A model generated the notes under the pieces. It saw only the letters and a program-made list of their open reading frames with translations. It was not told the origin of the DNA and made no database searches. A DNA stretch of 47,053 nt, from positions 1 through 47,053 of the forward strand of contig JAFRBA010000061.1 in assembly GCA_017405115.1 (NCBI GenBank). Reading direction: 5' to 3'. Shown here piece after piece: positions 41,201-47,053 of the stretch. Source of the DNA: Kiritimatiellia bacterium. Its GTDB lineage: Bacteria; Verrucomicrobiota; Kiritimatiellia; RFP12; UBA1067. The position numbers and the translations under genes were made by a program. The stretch's first letter is position 1; each line of letters begins with the position of its first letter.

Positions 41201-42172
41201 GCCCTCCCTGAGGTCGCCGGTGCCCTCGTACAGGGTCTTTGCGCCGTCGTCCAGGTCCTCCGCGCCGTCCTTCAGGGCCTTCACGCCGTCCTTCAGTTCG
41301 ACAGCGCCGTCCTCCAGGGCCCCCGCGCCGTCGCGAAGCTGCTCGATGGCGTCGGTCAGGTCGTCCTTCAGCGCGTCGAAGTCCACGTCCTTGAGCTCGT
41401 CCAGCTTGTCCTCCAGCTCTTCGTCGTCCACGTCCAGCGCCTCCAGGCCGTTGTTGGTGGCGATGATGTACAGGCCGGAGCTGGCGTAATCGGTGACATC
41501 GGCGGAGATGGTGGCGGTGGTGGGCAAATCCACATCCAGATCGTCGAAGCGCTCCAGATCCAGCGCCTCGCTGACGCCGGGGAAGCCCACGCACACGGCG
41601 ACCTGCATGTTGCCCACATCGATCAGCCTGCCGTTTTCGATCTCCACATTCTTATAGATATCGGAATCCACGAACATGATGGCCGCGGCCAGGAAGGGCA
41701 GCGGAATCTCCTCGGCCGTGCCGTCCATGTCGGCGGTGACGGTCTGGGTGGCGGCGGTGGTGATTTCAATTTCAAGATGGCCGCTCCTGCCCTTCAGCTC
41801 GGCGGGGCTGATCTCCTTGCCGTCCAGCCTGTAGGCGATGCGCACATCCACCGGCAGGGGCTGGTCGGAGACGCCCTCGTAATGAATATCCTCGCCGCCG
41901 GCCTGCCAGGTGATCACGCCGTCCGCGTTGGTAAAGGTCTGGCTGCCGCCCACGTTTTCGATGTCCCGCAGGGTGCTGTAGTCCGTCAGCACGTCCAGCT
42001 TATCGTCGTTGTACAGGCGGTTGTTGACCACCACGCGGCCGGGATTGCCGTTGGCGTCGGCCATGACGAACACGGTTTCCTTTTTGTCCGCCAGCGCGGC
42101 GGGGGCGACGGTGCACAGACCCAGCGTGCAGGCAGTGACGATGGCCGCGCAGCGCCTCAAGATATTATTCAT
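38165..42172 (-). CDS. Secreted DG-repeat MMPL-accessory protein, C-terminus replaced
   Basis: Open for 1335 aa; residues from ~1306 on derive from the other side of the junction, so the true end (probably a membrane anchor) is missing. Signal peptide to about residue 28 (APAALADKK). Head domain 30-245 is the type found on accessory proteins of clostridial MMPL exporters (ETVFVMADANGNPGRVV; VITWQAGGEDIHYEG). Then: DG-heptad block A (277-395, LxDGAxx repeats), helical V/Q/E-rich block A (450-630), a Glu/Lys/Pro linker (635-895, units like EEKKSEDKPAEQKT), helical block B (905-1145, 17-residue repeats QMASDEVKALVDAEIAN), DG-heptad block B (1190-1295). It starts 3 nt after the MMPL stop. Probably a long extracellular rod serving the exporter; YhgE-like proteins are the nearest known type. 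Confidence 0.75.
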   Translation of the reverse strand: MNNILRRCAAIVTACTLGLCTVAPAALADKKETVFVMADANGNPGRVVVNNRLYNDDKLDVLTDYSTLRDIENVGGSQTFTNADGVITWQAGGEDIHYEGVSDQPLPVDVRIAYRLDGKEISPAELKGRSGHLEIEITTAATQTVTADMDGTAEEIPLPFLAAAIMFVDSDIYKNVEIENGRLIDVGNMQVAVCVGFPGVSEALDLERFDDLDVDLPTTATISADVTDYASSGLYIIATNNGLEALDVDDEELEDKLDELKDVDFDALKDDLTDAIEQLRDGAGALEDGAVELKDGVKALKDGAEDLDDGAKTLYEGTGDLREGAGELRDGASDMKEGAGKLDDGAQELYDGTGALNDGAQQLKDGARTLADGLEQIDSNSFDLVDGARQIYEGIIDTANDELHEKEKDFKKLKIELRDITADNYQEEITRLQTEMLDNLEDYVYEQANAKLRDKVEDAVYREVVNLVHAGAKDKVRKEVMKVANQQVREQVEAGAQDLVRQKVEEAAREKVNAEILNHVHDEVVAAARQKVEDAVRNPDDATIAAEVDKQMQTQEVRDLIEGTVQQKLADPQVQAMIQQQLEQTVRQQVQANEAAVRAAVTAEVEKGVRQKVTAAVEATVRAQIEAAFSKAAAEQAEAPDKLPEADVIEEAEQPEATVDETPEAAETVQNEEIPEEQPSEAGIEQAQTVEATQAEIEAPETVAEQIPEEKKAEAPAEPEEKQTEEKQIEEKPAEQKTEEKKSEEKPVEEKSEEKESEEKPAEQKPEEKKAEGKPVEQKSEEKKPEEKPVEQKPEEKKSEDKPAEQKTEEKKSEDKPAEQKTEEKKSEEKSAEQPKEEKPAEQPKEEKPVEQPKAEEKPAEAPTAEQPKEEKPVEQKTEDKLAEAPKEEQPAAESDVQTALLSLFAARAEKPDEDARQAQIDAMVKAQMATAEVQGQIEQTLAAQMASADVQGLIDKNVQDQIEKIVKQQLSDPANLEAARAEGEKQVRAQVEAGARQQVEQKVRETLKAMSEAQIQALVDEKMASDEVQAQIEAAYQQQLASPDVQALMAAELEKQMASDEVKALVDAEIANQMATDEVKALVEAEIAKQLQSDTVKQLVNKNVKEQMKTKKVRKLIDSTISEQMSSRKVKRIIEENIADQKHKQPYLNAVADALEENGKDGEAYRSLSDLMDTLDDVNDFYQGVQDYTEAVGEAADGAKELSDGADTLCDGTMDLKYGAKELSDGIDALFDGSGDLFDGTVTLYEGTESLEDGAKQLYEGADTLYDGTIELYDGAEALADGARELADGIGEFDRKAVQKILDYVGRHHRDGLVGREAVFEGRDRFHGKGEYLF
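38225..38265. other. Probable junction of two unrelated DNAs
   Basis: Two genes on opposite strands both lose family resemblance here: the plus-strand DUF4011 gene after ~55 codons and the minus-strand DG-repeat protein after about residue 1305. Gene content, promoter type and repeats change at the same point. Most likely an assembly chimera. Confidence 0.7.
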
Positions 42173-42175
42173 AAG

Positions 42176-44263
42176 TCAGGCTTCCTTTCCGACATTGTCT
42201 TTCACTTTCATGCCCAGGGTGGTGTGGCGGATCAGGCCGTCGCACAGCATCAGCATCGCGGGCAGGATCAATATGACCAGTATCATCGATATGATCGCGC
42301 CGCGGGCCAGCAGCATGCAGATGGAGGAGATGATATCGATATCCGAATACAGGGCCACGCCGTAGGTGGCGGCGAACAGCCCGGAGCCGCTGACGATGAT
42401 CGACGGCGCGGAGGTCGAAAGCGCGATGTTCACGGCCTCGCGCCGGGATTTGCCGGAGATCCGCTCGGCCTTGTACCGGCCGGTCATCAATATGGCGTAG
42501 TCCACCGTCGCGCCCAGCTGGATGGTGGATATGCAGATGGGGGCGATGAACGGCAGGCGGTCGCCCAGATAGTGGGCGCAGCCCAGGTTGATGAATATGG
42601 CCAGCTCGATGACCGATATCAGGATCACCGGCAGGCTCAGGCTGCGGGTCACCAGCAGTATGATGACGAATATCGCCGCGATGGAGACCAGGTTGACCAC
42701 CTGGAAATCGTGGTCGGTGATCTCGATCATGTCCTTCATGCAGGGGCCCTCGCCGATCAGCATGCCCTCGGGATCGTAGCGCTTCAGAATGCCGTTTAAG
42801 GTGTCGATCTGCGCGTTGGCCTCGTCGGAGGCCACCTGGTATTCGGAGTTGATCAGCATCAGCTCGCAGTCGTCGCACTGGAGCTTCTTGACGATCTTCT
42901 CCGGCAGCATCTCCTTGGGCATCGCGGGGCCGGTGAAGCTCTCCAGCCCCAGCACGTACTTCACGCCGTCCACCCGCTCCATCTCGTCGATCATGTCGCA
43001 GACGTCCTTCTCGGGGATGTCGGTGTCCAGCAGCAGCATGTGCGTGGATGCCACGTCGAAGGTCTCCGCCAGCTTGTTCTGGGCGATGACGTATTGCATG
43101 TAATCCGGCAGCGACGCGCCCAGGTTGTAGTAGCACTCGCTGTTGGCCAGCCTGTAGGCGTTATAGGAGGGAAGCACCAGCGCCGCGAACAGCGCCACGA
43201 ACACCGGGAAAGCCCTCGTGACGCCCCGGGCCAGCCTGCCCATATCGGGGATCAGGGCCCTGTGTCGGGTGCGCTGCAGGGGCCTGTCCAGCAGCAGGAT
43301 CATCGACGGCAGAATCGTCACGCAGCCGATGACGCCCATCACCACGCCCTTCGCCATCACCAGGCCCATATCCAGGCCCAGCCGGAAGGACATGAAGCAC
43401 AGCGCCACGAAGCCGGCCACCGTGGTGATGGAGCTGCCCACCACGCTGGACAGGGTCAGGCTGATGGCCCGGGCCATGGCTTCCTTTTTATCCGGGCACT
43501 GGACGAGCTGCTCGTTGTAGCTGTGCCACAGGAAGATGGAATAGTCCATCGTCACGGCCAGCTGCAGCACCGCCGCCAGGGCCATGGTGATGAAGGAAAT
43601 CTGGCCCAGGAGGATGTTCGTGCCCATATTGTAGAGTATCGCCATGCCGATGGAGGCCATGAACACGATGGGCGCCAGGAAGCTGTCCAGCAGCAGCATC
43701 ATCGCCGCGACGGCCAGCCCCACGGCGATGGCCACGTAGATGGGCTCCTCGTGCTCGCAGACATCCTTCAGATCCAGCACCATCGCCGTCATGCCGGAGA
43801 CGAAGCACTGTTCGCCGCAGACGCGCCTTATCTCCTGGAAGGCCTCCATGGTGCCATCCTCAGAGGTAGAGCCGTCGAAAAACACCGCGATCATGGTGGC
43901 GTCGCCCTGGTTAAAGGCGTCGTAGAGCTTCTCGGGCAGCATTTCCATGGGAATGGACATGTCCGCGAAGCTGGTGTACCATATGGCGGAATCCACATGG
44001 GGCACCTGCTCCACCCTGTCCCGGAGGACCGCCACGTCCTCTTCGGGCATGCCCTCCACCACGATGAAGGAAAACGCGCCCTTGCCGAAATCCTCCATCA
44101 GCCGGTCCTGGCCGATCATGGTGTCGATTTCATCGGGCAGATAGGTCAGCAGATCGTAATTGACGCGGGTCAGCGCCATGCCGATGGCCGAAGGCACCAG
44201 CAGAATCAGCGCCAGTATGATGATCGGCACCCGCAGCCTGACCACCGCTTTTGAAAACGCCAT
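42176..44263 (-). CDS. MMPL/RND-family transporter
   Basis: 695 aa with ~12 membrane segments in two repeats, each preceded by a large outer loop; the N-terminal VVRLRVPIIILALILLVPS is the first segment. Proton-relay Asp residues stand in the paired motifs TMDYSIFLWHSY and TVDYAILMTGRY, the mark of MMPL proteins. These carriers export lipids, peptides or drugs across the membrane in Gram-positive bacteria. GGGAGG precedes the ATG by about 11 nt. AAAGGAAG near its 3' end serves as the ribosome site of the accessory protein 3 nt after the stop, so the two are made together. Confidence 0.9.
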   Translation of the reverse strand: MAFSKAVVRLRVPIIILALILLVPSAIGMALTRVNYDLLTYLPDEIDTMIGQDRLMEDFGKGAFSFIVVEGMPEEDVAVLRDRVEQVPHVDSAIWYTSFADMSIPMEMLPEKLYDAFNQGDATMIAVFFDGSTSEDGTMEAFQEIRRVCGEQCFVSGMTAMVLDLKDVCEHEEPIYVAIAVGLAVAAMMLLLDSFLAPIVFMASIGMAILYNMGTNILLGQISFITMALAAVLQLAVTMDYSIFLWHSYNEQLVQCPDKKEAMARAISLTLSSVVGSSITTVAGFVALCFMSFRLGLDMGLVMAKGVVMGVIGCVTILPSMILLLDRPLQRTRHRALIPDMGRLARGVTRAFPVFVALFAALVLPSYNAYRLANSECYYNLGASLPDYMQYVIAQNKLAETFDVASTHMLLLDTDIPEKDVCDMIDEMERVDGVKYVLGLESFTGPAMPKEMLPEKIVKKLQCDDCELMLINSEYQVASDEANAQIDTLNGILKRYDPEGMLIGEGPCMKDMIEITDHDFQVVNLVSIAAIFVIILLVTRSLSLPVILISVIELAIFINLGCAHYLGDRLPFIAPICISTIQLGATVDYAILMTGRYKAERISGKSRREAVNIALSTSAPSIIVSGSGLFAATYGVALYSDIDIISSICMLLARGAIISMILVILILPAMLMLCDGLIRHTTLGMKVKDNVGKEA

Positions 44264-44340
44264 ATTGTCTCAGTCCTCCCAGACGTTTTGTTATTCAGAC
44301 CTTTGAGGGACATTTTTTGCTCTATACCGGAAACGCGCCG

Positions 44341-44485
44341 CCTTCCCTGAAGGGGAAAGCCGATACGGTACACGCTGGTTGCCTTCCCCTTCAGGGGAAG
44401 GTGGCCCAAGGCAGCTTTGCCTTTGGCAAAGCTGGTCTGGCCTCTGGCCAGACTGCCGACGTTGGCAATCGAAGATTGACCAACG
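44341..44485. repeat. Array of back-to-back hairpins
   Basis: Four stems follow one another: CCTTCCCC/GGGGAAGG (44382-44401), CAGCTTTGCC/GGCAAAGCTG (44412-44434), GTCTGGCC/GGCCAGAC (44435-44453), all perfect, and CGTTGG/CCAACG (44460-44485) with an inner AATC/GATT pair. A fifth, imperfect copy of the first lies at 44341-44360. I recall this sort of CCTTCCCC...GGGGAAGG block as a common intergenic repeat in gut Clostridia. It fills the space between the DUF308 and MMPL genes. Confidence 0.7.
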
Positions 44486-44543
44486 CGGCACCGAAGGGCC
44501 GGATGAGGTTGCAGCCGGGCCGAAATCCCGCTGTCATCGGCAC

Positions 44544-45104
44544 TCAATCAACCCGCTGATGGCCGACGACCTTCACGGCGCACAGCGCCACGCACAGATT
44601 CATCAGCCCCTCCACCGCCAGCGCCGCGCCGGTCAGGGTGGTCAGCGTCAGGGCGCTGCTGGAGGGATGCACCGCCACCGCGATGCCCGCCGCGCCGGTG
44701 ATCACCGCCAGCGCCAGGATCAGCCACCAGGTCGGAAGCCCGAACCGCCGGGCGTCCACGGCGGTCTGCACCTTGAAAAGCCCGTCCGCCACGATTTCGA
44801 TGCCCAGTATCACGCACAGCATGTTCATGGCGCTCACCGGCTTGATCAGCAGCAAAAGTCCCAGCGCCATCAGCAGTATGCCGAAGGCCAGATCAAACTG
44901 GAACGCCAGCCGGTACAGATCCTTTGAAAAATAGCCGAACAGCTTGATCGCCCCGAAGGCCATCATCGTCGCCCCCACGATCGAGCCCGTCAGCCTCAGC
45001 GACAGCCCCGGTCTGAGCATCAGCAAAAGCCCCAGCGCGCACAGCGCCGCGGACAGCGCGATGTAGCCGGTCTTGGCCGCCTGGATCGTCTTGATGGACC
45101 GCAT
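44544..45104 (-). CDS. DUF308 (HdeD-like) membrane protein
   Basis: 186 aa from MRSIKTIQAAKTGYIALSAA (45104), with GGAGG 8 nt upstream; the frame extends further but without a ribosome site. Six short membrane segments in three similar pairs, each pair separated by a Gly-rich turn (GSIVGATMMAFGAIKLFGY, ILGIEIVADGLFKV, LTGAALAVEGLMNL), as in the HdeD/DUF308 family linked to acid resistance in enterobacteria. Function in Clostridia unknown. The hairpin array follows its stop. Confidence 0.75.
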   Translation of the reverse strand: MRSIKTIQAAKTGYIALSAALCALGLLLMLRPGLSLRLTGSIVGATMMAFGAIKLFGYFSKDLYRLAFQFDLAFGILLMALGLLLLIKPVSAMNMLCVILGIEIVADGLFKVQTAVDARRFGLPTWWLILALAVITGAAGIAVAVHPSSSALTLTTLTGAALAVEGLMNLCVALCAVKVVGHQRVD

Positions 45105-45211
45105 GTCCGTCGCCTCCCGTATCCGGTTCCCCGGTCGGGCCGCAGCCCTTCCCGGGGTCATACCTCTATTGCACAGGCTACAGTATACCTTTCCCAAACC
45201 CAAAATAAAAC

Positions 45212-45262
45212 AGACAAAACCGCCCGATTGCACCAAATTTGGGCATTGGGGCGGTTTTGTCT
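45212..45262 (-). terminator. Rho-independent terminator
   Basis: AGACAAAACCGCCC (45212-45225) pairs perfectly over 14 bp with GGGCGGTTTTGTCT (45249-45262). On the minus strand the stem is followed by GTTTTATTTT, so it should end transcription from the BrnA-like gene. The loop includes the palindrome CCAAATTTGG. Confidence 0.75.
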
Positions 45263-45294
45263 AACAGCGAACGCAGGGACTCGTCTCCCTGTTT

Positions 45295-45498
45295 TCATGT
45301 CCAGGAAAGCTCGCGTTTATTCTTCACGCAGTCCGCCAGGTAGAAATTGATGAGCTTCTGATAGGGTATACCGGTCTTTTCGGCCTGGGCCTTGAAGTAA
45401 TCCACTGTCTCGGCGTCGAGATTGATGGTCACCTGCCGCTTGAGCTGCGAGGCGTAGGGATTCTTCACGCCGTTTGAGAAATCATAGTTGTCACGCAT
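45295..45498 (-). CDS. BrnA-type antitoxin-like protein
   Basis: 67 aa from MRDNYDFSNGVKNPYASQLK (45498), with GGAGGTG 10 nt upstream. The core RQVTINLDAETVDYFKAQAE followed by TGIPYQKLINFYL is a ribbon-helix-helix typical of BrnA antitoxins, and NPYA is the conserved lead-in. BrnA normally follows a BrnT ribonuclease gene; none is seen upstream, where a glycosyltransferase stands, so it is either solitary or a stand-alone regulator. Ends before the strong terminator at 45212-45262. Confidence 0.7.
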   Translation of the reverse strand: MRDNYDFSNGVKNPYASQLKRQVTINLDAETVDYFKAQAEKTGIPYQKLINFYLADCVKNKRELSWT

Positions 45499-45605
45499 GG
45501 CTCTACACCTCCATATCCTGAAAGGGCGTACGCCCCCATTCGTCTTCGGCGCATTCTCCTGAAGGGGCGGGCAACCGGCGTGCGAGGTCATTGCCCTGCC
45601 CATCG

Positions 45606-46769
45606 TCAAACGGCCCCCGCGTACCGCAATATCACGTCTGCGGCCGCCCCCGCGCCGCCGCACTGGCGGAAGTCCTCGCCGATGGCGCGGGCGGCCCGGC
45701 GGTACTTCGGATTGGCGACGACCTCATCCACGGCTTTGCGGATGGCGGCGGGGGCGACGCCATCGAGCCGCAGGCCCGCGCCGAGCGCCTCCGCCCGGGC
45801 GGCAACGCCGCCCTCCTCGGGGGTCAGAGGACGGGTGATCAGCGGCACGCCGTGATACAGCGCCTCGCTCGCACTGTTCATGCCGCAATGGGTGATGAAG
45901 GCGTCCGCCACCCGCAGCACGGCAATCTGATCCACCCGCCTGTACACATGGACGTTCGCGGGCAGGCGCTGTGGCGCGCGGCTCTCCCCCACGGCCATCA
46001 CGACCTCATACCGCCCGTCGCCCAGCGCCTCGGCGCAGTTTTCATAGAACCGGTCCTCGCCGTCCAGCACCGTGCCCATGGACACGAACACCAGCGGCCG
46101 TTCGGGCTTCGCCATGGGCCGGGACACCGGCCGCGGGCAGGGCCCGACAAAGACATAGGTATCGGGAAAGGTCTCGGCGCAGGGCTGGAACTGCTTCGAC
46201 GTGTACACCACCGTGGGCACGCTGTCGTCGCTCCGCACGATCTCCATGACGCTCTTCACGGGATAGCCCGCGTCCCTCAGGGGCTTCAGCAGCCGCCCCG
46301 CCCGGGGCAGCTTCAGCAGCATGCCGAACAATTCCCCCAGACCCTGCTTCATCACCTTCGCGGAGTGCCGGTTGAAGGCGAAGGTGGTGGTGGAGCACAC
46401 GTGCGGAATGCCCAGCCGCAGGGCGTACAGCTTGCCCCAGAAGGCCACCGAATCCGCCACGATCACGTCCGGGCCAAAGGCCCTGAGGGAATTAAGCGCC
46501 ATGTCCTCCAACGCCAGCGTGGTGTCCGCGATCAGCCGGGTGGAAACCAGTATGTCCCGGGCCACCGCGCCGCCGTTGACCGCCGCTTCGCTCACATCCC
46601 CCACCTCGCAGCTCACAAACCGCGCCCCGACGGCCTCGATGGCCTCCTTAAAGGGCGGGAAGCTATAGTAGACCACCTCGTGGCCCATGTCCGTCAGCGC
46701 CCGCACCACCGCCAGCGTGGGGTTCGTGTGCCCCCAGGCCGGAATGCAGAAAAACGCGATCTTAGCCAT
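45606..46769 (-). CDS. Macrolide-type UDP-glycosyltransferase (MGT/YjiC-like)
   Basis: 387 aa from MAKIAFFCIPAWGHTNPTLA (46769), which overlaps the AbrB stop by 8 bp and has GGGGAGG upstream. GT1 fold: N-terminal domain with the catalytic-His region PAWGHTNP, C-terminal domain with VSMGTVLDGEDRFYE and the nucleotide-sugar signature HCGMNSASEALYHGVPLITRP. Transfers a sugar, usually glucose, from UDP-sugar to a small hydrophobic acceptor such as a macrolide, flavonoid or lipid. Resistance or detoxification is a likely role; the acceptor is unknown. Confidence 0.85.
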   Translation of the reverse strand: MAKIAFFCIPAWGHTNPTLAVVRALTDMGHEVVYYSFPPFKEAIEAVGARFVSCEVGDVSEAAVNGGAVARDILVSTRLIADTTLALEDMALNSLRAFGPDVIVADSVAFWGKLYALRLGIPHVCSTTTFAFNRHSAKVMKQGLGELFGMLLKLPRAGRLLKPLRDAGYPVKSVMEIVRSDDSVPTVVYTSKQFQPCAETFPDTYVFVGPCPRPVSRPMAKPERPLVFVSMGTVLDGEDRFYENCAEALGDGRYEVVMAVGESRAPQRLPANVHVYRRVDQIAVLRVADAFITHCGMNSASEALYHGVPLITRPLTPEEGGVAARAEALGAGLRLDGVAPAAIRKAVDEVVANPKYRRAARAIGEDFRQCGGAGAAADVILRYAGAV

Positions 46770-46977
46770 TTGGATGCGCCTCCCCGTACACCAGCTTAAA
46801 CAGCGCCTCAAACTGTCCCTTCGGCGGGATCGCGATGCCCCGCGCCGCATCCCCCAGCAGGAGCAGCGTGTCCCCCGGCCGGATGCCGAAGACCTCCCGC
46901 GCCTCCTTGGGGATCACGATCTGGCCCTTTGCGCCCACCGTCGCCACCCATGCGTAGCGGTTTTCGCCGTCCTTCAT
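46762..46977 (-). CDS. AbrB-family transcriptional regulator
   Basis: 71 aa from MKDGENRYAWVATVGAKGQI (46977), with GGAGG 9 nt upstream. The swapped-hairpin AbrB/SpoVT fold is plain from VGAKGQIVIPKEAREVFGIRPGDTLLLLGD, here split by its conserved Gly and Pro positions. It probably dimerises on the palindrome at 46995-47023 in its own promoter, and controls the overlapping glycosyltransferase gene as well. Confidence 0.85.
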   Translation of the reverse strand: MKDGENRYAWVATVGAKGQIVIPKEAREVFGIRPGDTLLLLGDAARGIAIPPKGQFEALFKLVYGEAHPNG

Positions 46978-46994
46978 ATGTGCTCGCCTCCGTT

Positions 46995-47043
46995 TGGTAT
47001 GATTTGTTATACTTATCATACCACAGCGCGCCGGGAATTGCAA
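46995..47043 (-). promoter_or_regulatory. abrB promoter with overlapping operator-like palindrome
   Basis: Minus strand TTGCAA (47043-47038), 17 nt, TGG-TATGAT (hexamer 47020-47015). TGGTATGAT (46995-47003) and ATCATACCA (47015-47023) form perfect 9-bp arms around 11 nt, and one arm covers the -10. This is the layout expected for self-repression. Confidence 0.6.
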
Positions 47044-47053
47044 GGGCGCAGCG

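Noticed and set aside
38165..42172. Phage tape-measure protein
   Set aside because: Long helical repeats could suggest it, but the signal peptide, the DG heptads and the coupling to an MMPL gene point to an exporter accessory protein; no phage genes are near.
37907..42799. A 1630-codon open frame on the plus strand
   Set aside because: Only its DUF4011 start (from 38075) is genuine. The rest mirrors the low-complexity accessory gene on the other strand and shows Leu/Gly/His-rich nonsense without motifs.
43040..44254. Plus-strand open frame opposite the MMPL gene
   Set aside because: His/Gln/Gly-rich antisense translation; the minus-strand frame is an unmistakable transporter.
38265..47053. 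A horizontally acquired island in the left-hand genome
   Set aside because: Possible, but the junction cuts two genes on opposite strands and shows no integrase, tRNA or insertion sequence; a chimeric assembly is simpler.

Overview
The window reads as two unrelated pieces of bacterial DNA joined near position 38,250. The left ~38.2 kb looks like a gut-type member of the PVC group, closest in style to Kiritimatiellota/Lentisphaerota. The reasons are tandem secreted SUMF1-fold proteins with an Ig-like front domain, DUF4838 proteins, Tat-signal enzymes, spinster-like MFS carriers, a DUF4011 gene, and a uniform promoter style: an extended -10 of the form TGN-TATAAT, several of them only 7-9 nt before the ATG. 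The right ~8.8 kb looks like a Clostridia-type Bacillota fragment: an MMPL exporter with a DG-repeat accessory protein, a DUF308 membrane protein, a BrnA-like antitoxin, a macrolide-type glycosyltransferase, an AbrB-type regulator and an array of back-to-back hairpins. The taxonomy is inferred from recalled family features, not from a search.

Layout of the left part. 1-158: start of a Lys/Ala-rich protein that leaves the window. 513-8234 (minus): operon B, in transcription order a five-bladed propeller glycosidase-like protein, N-acetylneuraminate lyase 1, a sodium/solute symporter carrying a stump of a NanM-type propeller, a DUF4838 protein and a TIM-barrel glycosidase-like protein; most joints are short overlaps. 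8347-21401 (minus): operon A, a Tat-signal N-acetylneuraminate lyase 2, a 91-aa secreted protein, three secreted SUMF1-fold proteins, a second propeller protein, a second DUF4838 protein and a GH2 beta-galactosidase fused to an SGNH esterase. 21545-23961 (minus): an AraC regulator overlapping a sialate O-acetylesterase-like gene. Lyase, propeller and DUF4838 occur once in each operon, so the locus looks like two related cassettes for host sialoglycans (mucin type): outer enzymes trim galactose, acetyl groups and other sugars, the symporter imports the acid sugar, and the lyase cleaves it. The three transcription units share a similar ~17-bp site just upstream of an extended -10, the best candidate target of the AraC protein.

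24102-36159 is a mixed accessory region: two AAA/DUF4143 ATPases separated by a 150-bp structured repeat, an MFS carrier and a Tat-signal metallophosphatase that end in the same 29-bp repeat, the 3' stump of a dehydrogenase gene, a vapBC toxin-antitoxin pair running into the end of a shortened alpha-L-rhamnosidase, a GNAT acetyltransferase, a TMEM43-like membrane protein, a TatD-like nuclease and a polyprenol-phosphate mannosyltransferase. 36760-38260: a second MFS carrier and the first ~60 codons of a DUF4011 helicase-type gene, cut at the junction.

Right part (all minus). The DG-repeat accessory protein (42172 down to ~38,260, C-terminus lost at the junction) follows the MMPL exporter by 3 nt and probably works with it at the cell surface. 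DUF308, BrnA-like, glycosyltransferase and AbrB genes follow to the window edge. No rRNA, tRNA or CRISPR array was seen.
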